A stretch of DNA of 64,000 nucleotides from Petrosia ficiformis (GCA_947044365.1 OX345648.1:2626501-2690500); one strand, 5' to 3'; shown: positions 1 to 11,339, counted from the first letter of the stretch. The notes: a model not told the origin generated them from the sequence alone. Translations and numbers: made by a program.

Positions 1-147
1 GTACAGCTCTTCGTATTTTGCTTTGTAGCGGTGTAAGTACTTATGTGCTTTTGGTACAGTAAATTAATATTTGATTAAGCAATAGTTCTGCTGTACCAAA
101 CTTAATTAAATATTAGTATTTTATGAAATTAATGTTCTGAATTATAT

Positions 148-262
148 TTGTAACAACAAACAAACATTATTAGAATATTATAATTGAAACAACAAACAAA
201 TATTATTAGTAATATTATAAAGAAACAACAAACAAATATTATTGGTAATAATATAATATACA
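148..262. repeat. Short AT-rich tandem repeat, three imperfect units
   Basis: Three units of roughly 35-40 bp, each containing AACAACAAACAAA followed by TATTATTAG-like sequence. It lies downstream of the Tc1 stop codon on the minus strand and is repeated at about 40400-40514. Probably internal repeats of the element's 3' flank. Confidence 0.6.
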
Positions 263-308
263 AAATTATAGTACATATAAATCCAATTAAGAACCTCCCT
301 GTAGCTAA

Positions 309-1432
309 TTAATATCCTGTTGCTTTGCCTTCTAACTCTATAACGCGTGGAATTACTTTTCTAAGGTGATTAATGTATTTAGTACACTTAGCAACATCAA
401 CTGTCTTCCAAAAGGCTAAAATACCATTTACTAACTCAGCTTTCGTCTTGGGCTTCACCTCACGCCGGATATATTCTTTTAATTCATGCCAGAGGTTCTC
501 TATTGGATTTAAATCAGGAGACTCTGCAGGAGCCTTCCACCAGTTAATATCTTTGTTTTCAAAAAAGTCTGTAGCAACCCGAGATGTGTGTTTTGGGTCG
601 TTGTCTTGCATATATCGATGTTCATCAGGGAAAACACTTTTCAGGAAAGATAAAGAGTCCGGTCGAGGATTGATACAAACAGTACTGCGTCCATTGTCCC
701 ATTAAATATACAGATTGGCGTGGGACCTTTCTTGGTTATACCTGCCCACACATGTACTTTCACAGGATGTTTAGGTCTATAAAGAAAATAATAATAATAA
801 TTATTATTACAACAATAAGAATGGTAATAATACCTTGGCTTAGGCTTTGCAGCTTGTCCTAACTTTCTACAGCAAAACCTTCTGTGTGTCTCCAATTGAA
901 TACTAGTTTCATCAGTCCATATCACATTGTCAAACTCCATCTTCATATTCTCTTGGGCCCATAATAACCGCTTCACCTTGTTATTTTCTCTTATCATCTG
1001 ACAGTACGCGGTCCCTCTGAATGTCCAACCAAGCGATGCTCTACATCTTAAAGTAGTTCTTTTCGAGATGTTGAAACCACGTTCACGAAGAATATGATAA
1101 AGTTGAATCGCCGTCGTTTCATCATGAAGCTGCATCTGGCTATCAACTATTCTTTTAATGTCCATAGTTATTTTTGTTTGCCTCCCTGATCCTGATCCTG
1201 ATCCTGGTCTTCGCGCGATCGATCCACTCAAAAGGTATTTTTTCACAAGGTTCCTGACTCCTTGCCTCGTCGTTGCTATCTCTTCACGTCTCAGAGCTTC
1301 TGTGATGGCATATGGTCGTAATCCCTGAAAATGAAAATAAAGAATTCGTTGCTGTACGTAAGTACTATAAACCATGGTGAACTTATCTCTCTTCTTTTCT
1401 TGAATCTTTGAGTAATGGACCACGTGTGCCAT
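309..1432 (-). pseudogene. Tc1/mariner-type transposase, copy 1, one frameshift
   Basis: Cut-and-paste DDE transposase. The N-terminal half (641-1432) has helix-turn-helix-like sequence (ITEALRREEIATTRQGVRNL), a GRQTKIT linker and the first catalytic Asp in VIWTDETS. The C-terminal half (309-611) has the second Asp in MQDNDPKHTS and the Glu in SPDLNPIENLW, giving a DDE set with Tc1-like spacing. The halves lie in different frames. Around 641-650 a one-base shift after FVSILDR breaks the ORF, and the other frame reads straight on to MQDNDPKH. The same break occurs at 40893, so it predates duplication. A 57-bp AT-rich insert at 777-833 has GT-AG ends. With the frameshift the gene is probably inactive; the family call is firm. 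Confidence 0.88.
777..833 (-). other. Probable 57-nt spliceosomal intron in the Tc1 gene
   Basis: On the minus strand the insert starts GTATTATTACC and ends TTTCTTTATAG, with GT-AG ends and a T-rich acceptor tract. Removing it joins KPKPR to PKHPVKVHVWAG, which restores the expected Tc1 sequence. The insert has no stop and is a multiple of three, so an unspliced reading gives a Tyr/Asn-rich stretch absent from Tc1 proteins. The alternative is an ATT-type microsatellite expansion. Confidence 0.6.
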
Positions 1433-1604
1433 GTCTACATTACGTCTTTACCGTATATACTCCGTACCGTAATCCGTGCGTAATTCCGCTTTAATCCTTG
1501 TACTCAACGGAGCGCACGTAGTACTTTTCCGTTACGTAAGTTTTTATTGTCCTATACTGTATATTTATTCTAAATGTACATACTGGACCCAGGTATTAAG
1601 GGTA

Positions 1605-2225
1605 TAACATGATTTTGTTTCTTACCACATTTGACCCACATCACATCTATCGATTAAGTCTAACTAAGTGAATGAAAGTCTCTACTGTTTAAATTTTAAA
1701 AGTGTCTACTGTTTAAATTTTGAAATTTATACAGATGTCTAAAAATGTGGGCGTTGCCCTTCAAACGTTAGCCTTGCTGTCTTCCTGCTGTTAGCAAAGC
1801 ATAAAGTTTACATCAATGGCTTTCTTAAGAAATCTTTTTGCCAGCAAGCTAATTTAAAATGTTGAATCTTATAAAAAGAGAGGTATAGAGCTGAAATGAG
1901 TTAGTTATTAAACTGATATTCAACCCACAGATTTTGATTACAAAAAAGCCAAGTTTAATATACATTAGATTTAATGGGCTGTTAGATAAGGAGGTAATGC
2001 AACGTACTGAAGTAAAGTGTGGTAAAGGGTGTGGTGATGTAATTAATTAGAGGTGTGATTTTATGCGCCCTTGGACTTTTTTCTAGGGAAAACACTCATT
2101 TCCCTGTATGAGTATAATTATTATATATAAGCATATTTATTTATTAAGGATCACATAAGATAATGGTTTAATTTATTCTAGAGCATGAAAATAAAAGTCA
2201 ATAATTGTCGTGGAGCATCAACATA
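1605..2225 (-). repeat. Noncoding 3' module of the SANT-exon element
   Basis: No ORF. The sequence recurs at 41857-42477 (same orientation), inverted at 38695-39245, and partly at 61675-61950. In each place it follows the end of a SANT-like coding exon or its remnant, so it behaves as the 3' untranslated or terminal part of one repeat family. It contains short imperfect direct repeats (CTACTGTTTAAATTTT twice near 1683-1720). Confidence 0.65.
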
Positions 2226-2269
2226 AAAGTAACTCTACTTGCCCCTTCTTGAGTTTTCTGTATTTATCT

Positions 2270-2698
2270 TTAAGACAGTAGTAAATTCTTCTGAACAAAA
2301 TGGTGCAATGGTAGTGTGTGTGGATCTTGTCCAACAGCAAGATAGGTAGCGATTGCTATGGCAAACAAACCGCAGTCTTTTTGTTTTTGAATAGGAGGTA
2401 TTGTGTACTTGATGGTTGACAAGGAAAAAACATCTACAATGCCTTTTCTTTGGGATGTCATCAACAGAGGTGTATAATGAACACAAACTTCTCCTTCATG
2501 GCAGCCGATTGTACTTGCAGTTGTCCAATGATTGGTATGGCTTGGAAATATTTGTAAATAATTATTAACCCAGGCTCCAAGATTAGTTATGGGTGACAGT
2601 GTAGAGCGTAATCCTTTTATTGGTGGAAATTGCTGATGTAAAAGCTGTTGAGAAGCACTTAGAATCATGTCGTTCAGTTCCAACCCATTCAGAACCAC
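2270..2698 (-). pseudogene. Ulp1-like (C48) cysteine protease fragment, copy 1
   Basis: Resembles the Ulp1/SENP-type protease domains carried by many invertebrate transposons. The catalytic His region is seen as HTNHWTTASTIGC and the catalytic Cys block as QKQKDCGLFAIA. The strand following the His reads VCVHYTPL where the family usually has a V-Y-D-S type motif, so the catalytic Asp appears to be replaced (inference). There is no N-terminal extension and the start Met is unproven. Downstream, 2228-2280 resembles the tail of the SANT exon, so the 3' end may be chimeric. It lies about 260 bp downstream of the pogo-like transposase on the same strand, suggesting one element. An identical copy is at 42522-42950. 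Confidence 0.68.
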
Positions 2699-2955
2699 TT
2701 CTTTATCAACAACAGTTAAGTGAATTCGTCCTACTGAAACCCTTTCATATCTACCTTAAGGACAGGTTTAATTACGAGTACTTAACTTTGTGATTTATCT
2801 ACCCCTCACATTTTGCTGGTACTAATAATTGCGGAATTGCAAAAATAACAACCACACCCACTAATTATACCCAAAGTTATTCTTCAACAACAGTATAATA
2901 ATATTATTGTAATCAACAATATAATCAGTTAATAAGAGAATATCTTATTGTGTCA

Positions 2956-4451
2956 TTATTTCATGAAATGGGTACTTCCATCCAGAAGTCCTACAATCTC
3001 AGACTTCTTCCACCCCCTGGCAATTACTTCTTTGCCTCTGTTAGAGGTAAAAAAATTGAACAATTTAACAAGCCATTTTGCATGTAGTGGCTTATGCACT
3101 GATAGACGAAAATCGACTTCAATATCTTGAAGTTGCTTTCCTGAGTGAAGCTGTTGCTTTACATCACTCGAATAATATGTAATAAATTCTTTCCTCATTC
3201 TTTGCTTTGCACATCCATTTACTGTTAGGTCCAAAGGTTGAAAAAAGTGTGACATGTTAGCAGGTACATACACACATTCAATGTTAAGTTCAGTAAGCCG
3301 CTCCTTGACTTTGTCAGTCATCTGCCCTCTGAAAACATCCCAAACAAGCAAAGCCTTTTGGTCTATAGCAAGCTTTAGCTCCTTTTGCTTTTTAGTGACA
3401 TTAAGGTGATATGATTTTATCTATCAGCTTTAAGGTTTCGATTTCGTTTGACCAATGCTTTGGATTTTGTGTAACACAGAATTCAGAAGGAAACTTGAGA
3501 TCACGAGGTTGACTAGCTTTAGTTTTGCTACTATATATTACTTGCATTGGTAGAAAATCATTGGCCAAAGTGACAACAAAATTTAAAGTTGTTGCACGTT
3601 TATCTGTGACACCTTTGATGGGAATGGCTGTCGATCCCTTTGGAGCCATAGTTGATTTGCCAACAGACACATACGATGATGGAGTTTGATCTGAGTTTAA
3701 TACTAGTTCAGGGGGAATTCCATATTTCTTGATTTTGCTGTCAAGATCCTGCAAGTAATCTCTTCTGTTTTCATCGTACAGTCCTTGAGGGACAGGTGGT
3801 CTTGAAGTAGTGCTTTCTCTTCTAGTATACCCCATGCGTCAGTACAATGACTGTACCCAGGAACATGGGTTGCTGAAATTCTGAAGATGCGTGGAAGAGG
3901 ATGGGTTACTAGCAATGAGTGCATCTGTTGCAGCTCGGACAACATGAATATTCACTACACCACCTTTTGCTGTTACTGCTTTTAGAAACTTTATCAGCTT
4001 TTCATCAAGATCAAGAAGAACTGGAGGACGACCTTTTGGTTTGGCAGTGATTTCTACCACAGGCTGTGGATCAGATTTCTTTCTCTTCTTTTCTAGCTCC
4101 TCACAATAAGCCTTCTTGAAGTATCTTATAGTGCTCTCTGGTAGATTAGGGAATTCAGACAAGAAATGCTTTCTGGCTCTCTCATTACCATTTTCAAGTG
4201 CGTACTTTCCAATCATTGCACACTGTGTAGGTGTGTAAATTGTGTAAGTCCCACTACAACATCTCCGTTTTACTGGGAGGTGCAGTAAGTTCTTTGTTGA
4301 CAGCTGTTGCAACTTGCTGATATTCAACTACTCCTAATCCTGACTCACTGAGTGTGGGAAGAGTGGAACAAAAGTCAGCATCATTGATTTCAGATGTAGC
4401 TGGTGATGTAGCGGAAGTTAGAGGACTAAATCCGAATTGAAAAAGAGACAT
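2956..4451 (-). pseudogene. Pogo-like DDE transposase (DDE_1 type), copy 1
   Basis: Reads from a likely start MSLFQFGF near 4451. The N-terminal part continues to APPSK, then a one-base shift near 4262 leads into a helix-turn-helix-like region (YTIYTPTQCAMIGKYALENG). The catalytic core shows LVLNSDQTPSS (first Asp), LLVWDVFRGQMTD (second) and HFFQPLDLTVN (third), all typical of the pogo/CENP-B-like DDE_1 family. Defects: the shift near 4262, an in-frame TGA at 3839-3841 (CGA in copy 2), a frameshift near 3395, and a 19-bp deletion close to the C-terminus. The first and third defects are shared with the copy at 43197-44722. It diverges from the HIRAN ORF about 30 bp from its start. Confidence 0.82.
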
Positions 4452-4482
4452 CGTCAACTTTTGACTCCAGACAGCTGCTTGA

Positions 4483-5050
4483 TTGTCCAGGAGGATAAAA
4501 ACGTGGCCACGTATGCGTATTAAAAGTTTGACGCTTGAACTACTAGCTAGTATGTCAGATAGTTTAAAGATTCGATTCATGTTTCTTTGTGGTTTGAGGG
4601 GATACCACGAGTATCGCAGTATCTGGACTCCAACCTTACATAAAGTGCTAAAAGCGAAACAAGAGTCTGGCAACACTTATGATCGCTTTGCGATTGCCTG
4701 CACTAAAAAGCTACCATCACGTGTGACTGAGTCTGTTGTTGGACATCTCCCCAAAGAAATGTCAAGATACACTTACTACATTATTTTACTCAGTGCAAAA
4801 GTCACTGCAATGGTTATGGATACTCACCATGGAAGGTTGCCTCTAGTGCAGGGTGGCTTAGAAATCCCAATCCAGGTCACTGTAGAAACGGATTTGACTG
4901 AAAAAAAATTGACAGTGCCTTGACAGGTATGAGACTCTAGTTGACGAAAAGTACAAAGAGCCTGTGGATGGTAAATTTGAAGACGCAACAGACTCTATTC
5001 TACAAAGATTGAGCCAGAAAACAGTGGAGATGATGCGGACTCGAACTTGA
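4483..5050 (+). pseudogene. HIRAN-domain ORF, copy 1
   Basis: The HIRAN core is visible as RGYHEYRSIWTPTL, GNTYDRFAIAC, VVGHLPKEMSR and QGGLEIPIQVTV. HIRAN domains bind DNA ends in HLTF/Rad5 helicases and also occur as stand-alone ORFs near invertebrate transposons. A Met at about 4552 (MSDSLKIRF) is a likelier start than 4483. The main frame ends at 4923, but a shifted frame continues with RYETLVDEKYKEPVDGKF to about 5050, so a small indel truncates it. The start region nearly abuts the divergent transposase start, suggesting a shared promoter. Repeated at 44754-45323. Confidence 0.7.
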
Positions 5051-5175
5051 CCTAGACTCATAGTTCATGTTTGTTCACTTTTTCTAATTGGAAAATTCGA
5101 AATTACTCTTACGAAATATTAAATATTCGCGGGTTTTAAGTATTGCGGTTTTGCCCCAAATCGCAAAATTGGCAA

Positions 5176-5642
5176 TTAATAGTACCCGTTATTTAACGTA
5201 TCCCTAATGTATCTTCTATTTTTCTCTTTTTTTACTGTCTCATCTACATCAGTCAAATCAATCTCATCATCACCATATGTATCTGTTGTATTCTTGCTTC
5301 AGGTATTGTAGCATGATCTGTTAGAAGCTTCTTTACCTTGTTAATTTGTGCTGAGACCCCAGTGAAAGCATACACACACGGAATTTCTAGGCCACCCTGA
5401 GGCAAATCACTTTTTGTCCTGTAACTTGACATTGTATAGAACCATTTGGCCTTTAAAAAAGGGAATATACAGCTGACACTTTTCTGGGTACGTCTCCAAC
5501 ACTTGTTGAATTAATTTTGACAGCAACAGCAAAGGGGTCACCCAACGCATGGCAACACTTCTCCTGTTGGTGCTCTCCAATTATCCTTGTATACATGATA
5601 CTCATGAACCATTGAACTGTAACAGAAGCTAGTAGCAGCCAT
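5176..5642 (-). pseudogene. HIRAN-domain relic, copy a
   Basis: Starts at MAATSFCYSSMVHEYHVYKDNW and continues after a frameshift with DPFAVAVKINS, VGDVPRKVSAV and SDLPQGGLEIPCVY, then an acidic tail (DDEIDLTDVDETVKKEKNRR). This is a second HIRAN lineage, distinct from the plus-strand one at 4483. Copies b and d keep the same start. Copy a lacks 18 bp present in b between CHAL and DPF. Upstream (5643-5836) the sequence carries subterminal TTTTCGTG repeats, typical of a transposon end. Confidence 0.62.
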
Positions 5643-5836
5643 ATCCTGCAATATGTGAAAACAAAAACACGTGTATACGTGCGTACAACTGGCCCCTCCC
5701 TGGCAGGAGGAGTGGCTAGAACTACTGGATCAACGAAAGTTAATACTCCAAAAAAATTTGAATTAAAGCGCACAATCTCAAATCACGAAAAGTTAACCCC
5801 ACGAAAATTTGCACCCATACAGTATATAATAATATG

Positions 5837-6351
5837 TTAAGGTGGCGTTACGGTGATGTTAATGATATTCATAGTTCAAAAGTTTTTTATTATTATCCAT
5901 TACCTTACTGTTGTTTATTGATGGTGAAAATTTCAAGTTGTTACCTTGTTGCATTCAAGAGTTACAGATCTACAGTTCTATGAAGGTATTTCTTGATACC
6001 TCTTCCTGTTCCAAAGATATTATACATAGTCAACACGTATCTCCACATATCTTCAAAGAACGTAAGAGTATCGCTAAATCGCTTCATAGAATTGTTTGCC
6101 CACGTGTTTTGGTTCTTTGATTAATTTTTCGTAGCTGTCGTACTATTAGAGCTGAGAAAAATGTACCTCAGTACAACCCACTGATTTCGATTCATTATAG
6201 CAGAGATAATACCACAGGAATGTATATTTAACGCAGTTGTGTATGCGCATAGTATTGTACTGCAACCACAAAATGAATATCATGAATAAAGTATGAATAT
6301 AATTAACGGGCAATTGTATGGTTTCTCACTTCCACCGTAACGCCACCTTAA
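5837..6351. mobile_element. TTAA-flanked MITE, copy a (507 bp)
   Basis: Terminal inverted repeats GGTGGCGTTACGGTG and CACCGTAACGCCACC lie directly inside TTAA at 5837-5840 and 6348-6351. TTAA target duplication is characteristic of piggyBac and Kolobok transposons. No transposase is encoded. The interior carries a minus-strand open stretch reading SMKRFSDTLTFFEDMWRYVL (about 5980-6110) of unknown origin. Further copies are at 12586-13233 and 52366-53333. Confidence 0.85.
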
Positions 6352-6685
6352 CACCAAGTTATAGTGGGAATGTGTTTACTACAGGTATAGTCATTGTGTA
6401 CTGTTTCATTAGTCATATATGAACAGAAAGTTGTCTATCAGAAAAGGGTGTCCTGAAGGGAAGGGTGGGAAATGGGCTTAACAGTGTCTAGTGTATCAGT
6501 CATTAATGCTCACCAGTCACCACTATACATCTATTGTGCTAGATACGCTAATACTCTTTTACATGTTTTGGCACTCTAAATCATTAGAGGGCTACGCAAA
6601 AGTTACTGAAATACTGTAATAATTATGATACTAAATTGTTTTTCTAGTTTTGTATACATTATAATATTTATTTAATATTTTATAG
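6352..6685. other. Intronic sequence upstream of bromodomain exon a
   Basis: No ORF or RNA gene is seen. Conserved with 13234-13553 and 53334-53654, and it ends in a T-rich acceptor TTTTATAG. The most plausible role is the 3' end of a BAZ2-like intron. Confidence 0.6.
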
Positions 6686-7804
6686 AATTCCTTGGCAGTG
6701 TTCTGAATGTCGTCGGCAGACTCGTAGATCAAAACCAACTCGTTCCCGTCAAACAAAAGATGAGCTAATCATGTGTCAAGCTCTGATTTTAGAACTGGAG
6801 AACCAAGGCAATTCGTGGCCTTTTCTGGAACCAGTAGATCGCAAGAAAGTCCCAGAATATTTCAAAGTTATAAAAAAACCTATGGATTTCTCGACAATAA
6901 AGACTAAACTACAAGAGGGAAAGTAAGGAAAACGTAGTGGAATAAGTACATGTACATGTACATGCAACCACCTTATATCTAATATACATACATACATGTA
7001 CATAATTTAATAATTATTAGAATTGATGTATTATATATTATATAAATAATAGGGTTGTGCCTATACTAGTATAAACATCTGAATAAGTACCTATGTTAAA
7101 CATATAGGCAGAGTATCAATATAGGGAACTGCATAACTATACATTGCCAATACACCATACACAATATTTGTTAGACTTTGCAGATTACACTGTTATCTAA
7201 CTACACAAGTAAAGTCGGTATGATGGCAAAGCTACATGTGTCATAAACATTTTTGATCAAATATATCTCAGTGTAAAAAATAGAATAATTAGCATTATGC
7301 CCATGTGTGTGAATGATTGTAAACTATACAGCATGTTATATTGTATTGGATCTGAATATAGGAATTTGGATTATGAAATGTAGGCAAATTGCAGCATAGA
7401 TGCAACTGTAATGAATAGTCGTATGTGATTGTGGATACAATTTGGAGACTCTTTGTTGATCTAATGAGTATACCTTAGGAAGGCAACTAAATTTAAGATC
7501 TAGATAGAGCAAAATTAATTTTCATGGGTACCCAAATTTATTTCACATCCTGTACAAAATGGCTCAGTATGCTGGGTATAAAATAAAGAGTGAGTGTTTC
7601 ATTATTACGTTTTAAAGGTCCCTTTGCAGCCACTTTCATAATTGTGACAGGATGGCCAAAATATCTTGCTACAAATTGAGACTTTTGATAATCAGATTTA
7701 TTCTTTATTCTTTCTGTATTAGGTATTCTAGCAAGGAAGCATTTGCAGCAGATGCCAGATTGGTATTTGACAACTGTGCTTATTACAATGAGGATGAATC
7801 AGAG
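6686..7804 (+). pseudogene. BAZ2-like PHD2-end/bromodomain exons, copy a
   Basis: Two exons, 6686-6922 and 7723-7804, with donors GTAAGG and GTAATT and acceptors ATAG and TTAG. Exon 1 encodes the last zinc-ligand pair of a PHD finger (QCSECRRQT), a basic linker, and the bromodomain N-terminus with the WPF shelf (NSWPFLEPVDRKKVP) and KKPMDFSTIK. Exon 2 encodes FAADARLVFDNCAYYNEDES, the helix-B/BC-loop part with the acetyl-lysine-binding Asn region. A 9-bp in-frame deletion at the exon start turns IPIGPW into IPW. No terminal exon follows before the next unit. Bromodomains read acetylated histones, and BAZ2 proteins act in NoRC-type remodelling complexes. Confidence 0.75.
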
Positions 7805-9282
7805 GTAATTGTGTGTATGTATTAGGGCTGGGATGAAGGTTGCAAAACAACATTCAAAGCTTTGCCAGCAAAAAGGAACGAATATTCGAAGGTTTACATG
7901 TGTTTTTATGCTCTTACCTTGATTGGCTATAGATAGCCTCCAAAGCTGAATTATTGCTTTATAACGGGTACTACTTTTGTTCCAATCACTGTTTCTACTT
8001 GGATTTAGCATTGCTGGACTGTGAAATGAGACAGAAGCAGCCAACAACAAAGCCTCAACTTTTCTGGAACAGGCATACATTATTGACTGCATGATTAGAT
8101 TGCACAAGTGCACATGTGCAAACATTAAAGTGGGCGTGGCAGCAAAGCTTAAAAGGGAGAAATGTACTACAAAGAAGTAATGGTGGTTGCTGATGTTATA
8201 CAGTATTGTGGTAGCCACATTATCATTAAAAAATGAGGATGAAGTTAATGTTCAGTACTTACCATTACTGGAATTACCTTCAGTATTATTATCATATTGA
8301 TAAACTGGTGAAAGAAACTGTTGGCTCACCTAAAAGTTGATAAAAGTATCACTAAAACATGAAACATTGTTATAAATCATCATTAAAGGTTATTCACATG
8401 CTCTGTAACTGGAGAGCAATTTGGCAGTAGCAATTATCGTATCTTCGGTTTGGCTGCTGCTTTTTTTTTTTACTTGTGTGTGTCAAGGTTTAGAGCCCTG
8501 TAAAAATCACTACCAGCTAAAATAGCATTTGCAGTGTCTGGAAACTGAGGACAAGTTTTTTTCCCACGTACAAAACGATGATACTACACATTATTGTTCT
8601 CGGAGTAATTATGTTTGTAGGTGATGGAATTATGATTGAATGCTCTAGTTTTACAAATTTGCATCATAAGCTCTTGTGTTACTGTGAGCAACTATCAACC
8701 TTAATGCTGTTGAGAATGCTCCAAAGAGTACCTAACTCACTTTACTAGAAGCTTTTCTAAATAGCAACTACATGTGCTACAGTTTCTTCGCATCTACAAT
8801 TTTTTAAGCCTTTGCATAATAATAATTACAGGGGTGGATTTAGTGAGGTCTAGGTTGGCAATTGACTTCCTCTCAAAACATTTTTGAAAATTTATTTTTG
8901 CTGATTAAGTACAATACTCCTATAATTGTTATTTAAAATTTCTTTAAAACTTGACCTCCCCTCTAAAAATCCTAAATCTGTCCTGAATTACATATAATTT
9001 TGCAGAATACAAATTTGTTAACTTATTAAAGCAAATAAAGGTAACTCTACTTCTTCCTTTTTGAAGATAGTTTATACTTGTGTTTAAGATTCATGGCAGT
9101 GCGAGCTTCTTTAAAAATATAACAGTATATGTGACTGGTCAAGCAAAAAGGGTACTATCATAATTTTTTTCAAAAACTTTTTTTTCTCCCAATTCATTCT
9201 ACAATTATCACTTCTTCACAAAAAAATTTCAGAGCATGTTGACATTTCTAAATGACATTATTAAACAGTACAAAACTGTCTA
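7805..9282. other. Unit spacer without a recognised gene
   Basis: Conserved in all four units (14679-15904, 47345-48835, 54762-56233). At 7823 it starts with TAGGGCTGGGATG, the same end as the hAT MITE at 26728, but no opposite end is found. Minus-strand ORFs are kept open across copies (7799-8218, and a short one near 8480-8690 containing DTANAILTGSDFYRALN in the other copies). They match no family I know. At 9045-9110 lies a truncated minus-strand remnant of the SANT exon tail. Confidence 0.5.
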
Positions 9283-11294
9283 TCAATTTAGAAGTTTGGG
9301 ACAAGAAATTTTGCCTTTCTTAGTCTTGGTGTGCCCTTCTTCATAGCAATGACTGCAAGTTCGTTTCCTTTTTTGACTGTTACCTGTATCAGATGTAGTT
9401 TGGGTGCCTGGCTTTGGCTCAGATGGATGGGGGGGGCAGGTCAGATCTGCACTTTCTGATGACATACATAATGGTCGTAGTTCTTCATAGAGATATATAC
9501 CACCTTCGTTTAATGTCCATTCCTGCTGGATGAATTTCTCCAGGAAGATGTGTTGAGTTCAAGATAGTACCAGTATTGACCATCTTCACCCTTTCTTCAG
9601 TACTGTTAGAAAATTCCTTTAGAAAAACGAACCCTGGGTGTTGCGAGTCAAAACGAAAGTGATGATAGGATGTAATTCGGGGTATGTGCTGAAACTTATC
9701 AGCAAGGAATGATTTCCAATCCCTCCAAATAACCAGTCTCTGACCATCAACATTTTTGGTGAGTTGAGGGAAATTGCAACCACTAACCATTGATGACTTG
9801 ACCACATCAACCATATCTTTCAATGAGAATACAGTTGTTTGTCGAAACTTTCTCTTAATCAAACCGAGGAAACGGTCTGGTGCAAATTTTGTATGCCCAG
9901 CAAGCATGAAAGAGATAACAATGCTTCTATTCTTCCCTGTCATGACACGCCAAAGTAAGTATTGCATGAAAATATTGTTTTTGCACAATTGTCGACATGC
10001 AGTGACAGTTCTTGTTCTTGGACTCCATGTTCATAAAGGAAGTGATCCAGCAAACTGATTGCAGCATTAGCCCCCTTGCCAATGTCATCATCTTCATCAA
10101 CTAAGTAGTTGACTTGAAAACCAAGGGGTTCACATGTAATACCAAAGAGACCACATCGACGTAAAGACTTGAAGTATGCTGGCCCTGGTTGTTGGGGATT
10201 TGAAGGATAATGTACATTTTGGGCATAGTCAAAGCTATAATGCATTATACCACTATACCTACCTTCAGATTCAATTGCTTCATTTTTATAACTTTTCCAC
10301 ACACTCTTAGCCTCAGAGCATGCCTCATTATAGTGTGTACGCTGCAATCTGCATCTTTTGAGTCTTTCAGACTTTTCGTTCTCTGGTAAGTTGACAGATT
10401 TTATGATGCTAGCAACATTTTGTTGACACACAAATCAAAGATCAGTGGCAGGCTTTATTGTACTGATCTCAGGTACTAGCATTGACCAAAGGGATTGAAA
10501 TGTTGCCCAGCTTAGGCATTGCCTGCCCTCAACAGAGCATGCTTCCATGTACTGCCAGTGCGCTGACCTCTTAGACATATCTGAAGGTAATAAAAGAGCC
10601 TTATCTTTATGCCCTGGAATTCTTCCAGGTAGTGGTATTGCATGAGTGCTTGCAAGGTTACGCATGTACTTCACTACGGCCTGGATATCATCAAAAGGTA
10701 TTCTGTTGTGAGGCACTTTATGGTAGTTTCCATGATCTCTTGGAACCATCCCTTTACTGGAAAAGTGCTCTAAAAGGTTACGATAGTGCTTCTGACTAAT
10801 TGTATACAAAAACAAAAAAGTTTTTCGACAAATACGTTTCCCCTTGAAGTAAACTCAATGTACTTGGATCGTTGTGAATCATCAGCAACATCCTTTCCAA
10901 GAGCCTGTAATTGGCTCAACACTACCAAATCTAGTTCTGACTTCTCTAATGTAAGGCAATGTTCCCTTTGGTCAGTAACTTCTTCTGCGGTAAAATATGC
11001 AGAACATGGACTTTTCTTGGGCCCCAGTGAGCAATTACACGTATTACATACAAATTTACTTATTAGAGCACGTTCTTGTTTTGTTTCTTCATTATCTTCC
11101 ACTTGCAGAGATCTATTCATAGTATTAGGCTGGAACTCACAACAGAGCAATTCTGTCATCTCCTCTTCCCCACTCTCGCTATTTCTAGTTGCTTGTTCAG
11201 TATCAGGCATCACAAAAGTGTCCTGGTTGATTGAGTATTCAGCCTCGAAAGCATGGAATTCATCCTCTACTGCTTCACTGAAAGTTGACTCCAT
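9283..11294 (-). pseudogene. DUF7869-type transposon protein, copy e1
   Basis: Reads from MESTFSEAVEDEF through an acidic N-terminus, a C-x2-C cluster (FVCNTCNC), RKTFLFLYTISQKHYRN, DHGNYHKVPHN, SLLDHFLYEHGVQEQELSLHVDNCA, MTGKNRSIVISFMLAGHTKF and a C-terminal CSHCYEEGH zinc-knuckle-like end. This matches the DUF7869 family, widespread in invertebrate transposons and regarded as transposase-like. Breaks: a one-base shift near 10850, TGA at 10435-10437 at a Cys position, a short deletion after HVDNCA near 9985, TGA at 9485-9487, and a G-run length change near 9430. The first three also occur in the copies at 48836 and 56234. Confidence 0.75.
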
Positions 11295-11339
11295 CTTTTG
11301 GGTAACACGTGGTCTTTATTTTAAATGAATTTAAAAATT

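Larger units (their letters stand above)
1..5395. repeat. Segmental duplication block A, copy 1
   Basis: Near-identical to 40253-45650. The offset is 40252 up to about 2965 and 40271 beyond it, because copy 1 lacks 19 bp inside the transposase C-terminus. The block contains Tc1, Ulp1-like, pogo-like DDE and HIRAN genes in the same order and with the same frameshifts. Copy 1 begins exactly at the window edge, so its left boundary is unknown. The only differences seen are scattered substitutions and that one indel, which means a recent duplication or two haplotypes of one locus. Confidence 0.93.

Noticed and set aside
373..705. Plus-strand ORF over the Tc1 gene
   Set aside because: Antisense shadow of the transposase.
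7799..8218. Minus-strand 139-codon ORF conserved in four units
   Set aside because: Length changes between copies, composition is hydrophobic and simple, and no motif is visible. Treated as spacer.
10435..10437. In-frame TGA at a conserved Cys position (PATDL-stop-FVCQQN) as a selenocysteine codon
   Set aside because: The gene has other frameshifts and a deletion in all copies, and TGT to TGA is a one-base change. No selenocysteine insertion structure was looked for or needed.
10786..11328. 180-codon plus-strand ORF, repeated at 50338 and 57736
   Set aside because: It is antisense to the DUF7869 N-terminal coding region, whose family motifs lie on the minus strand.
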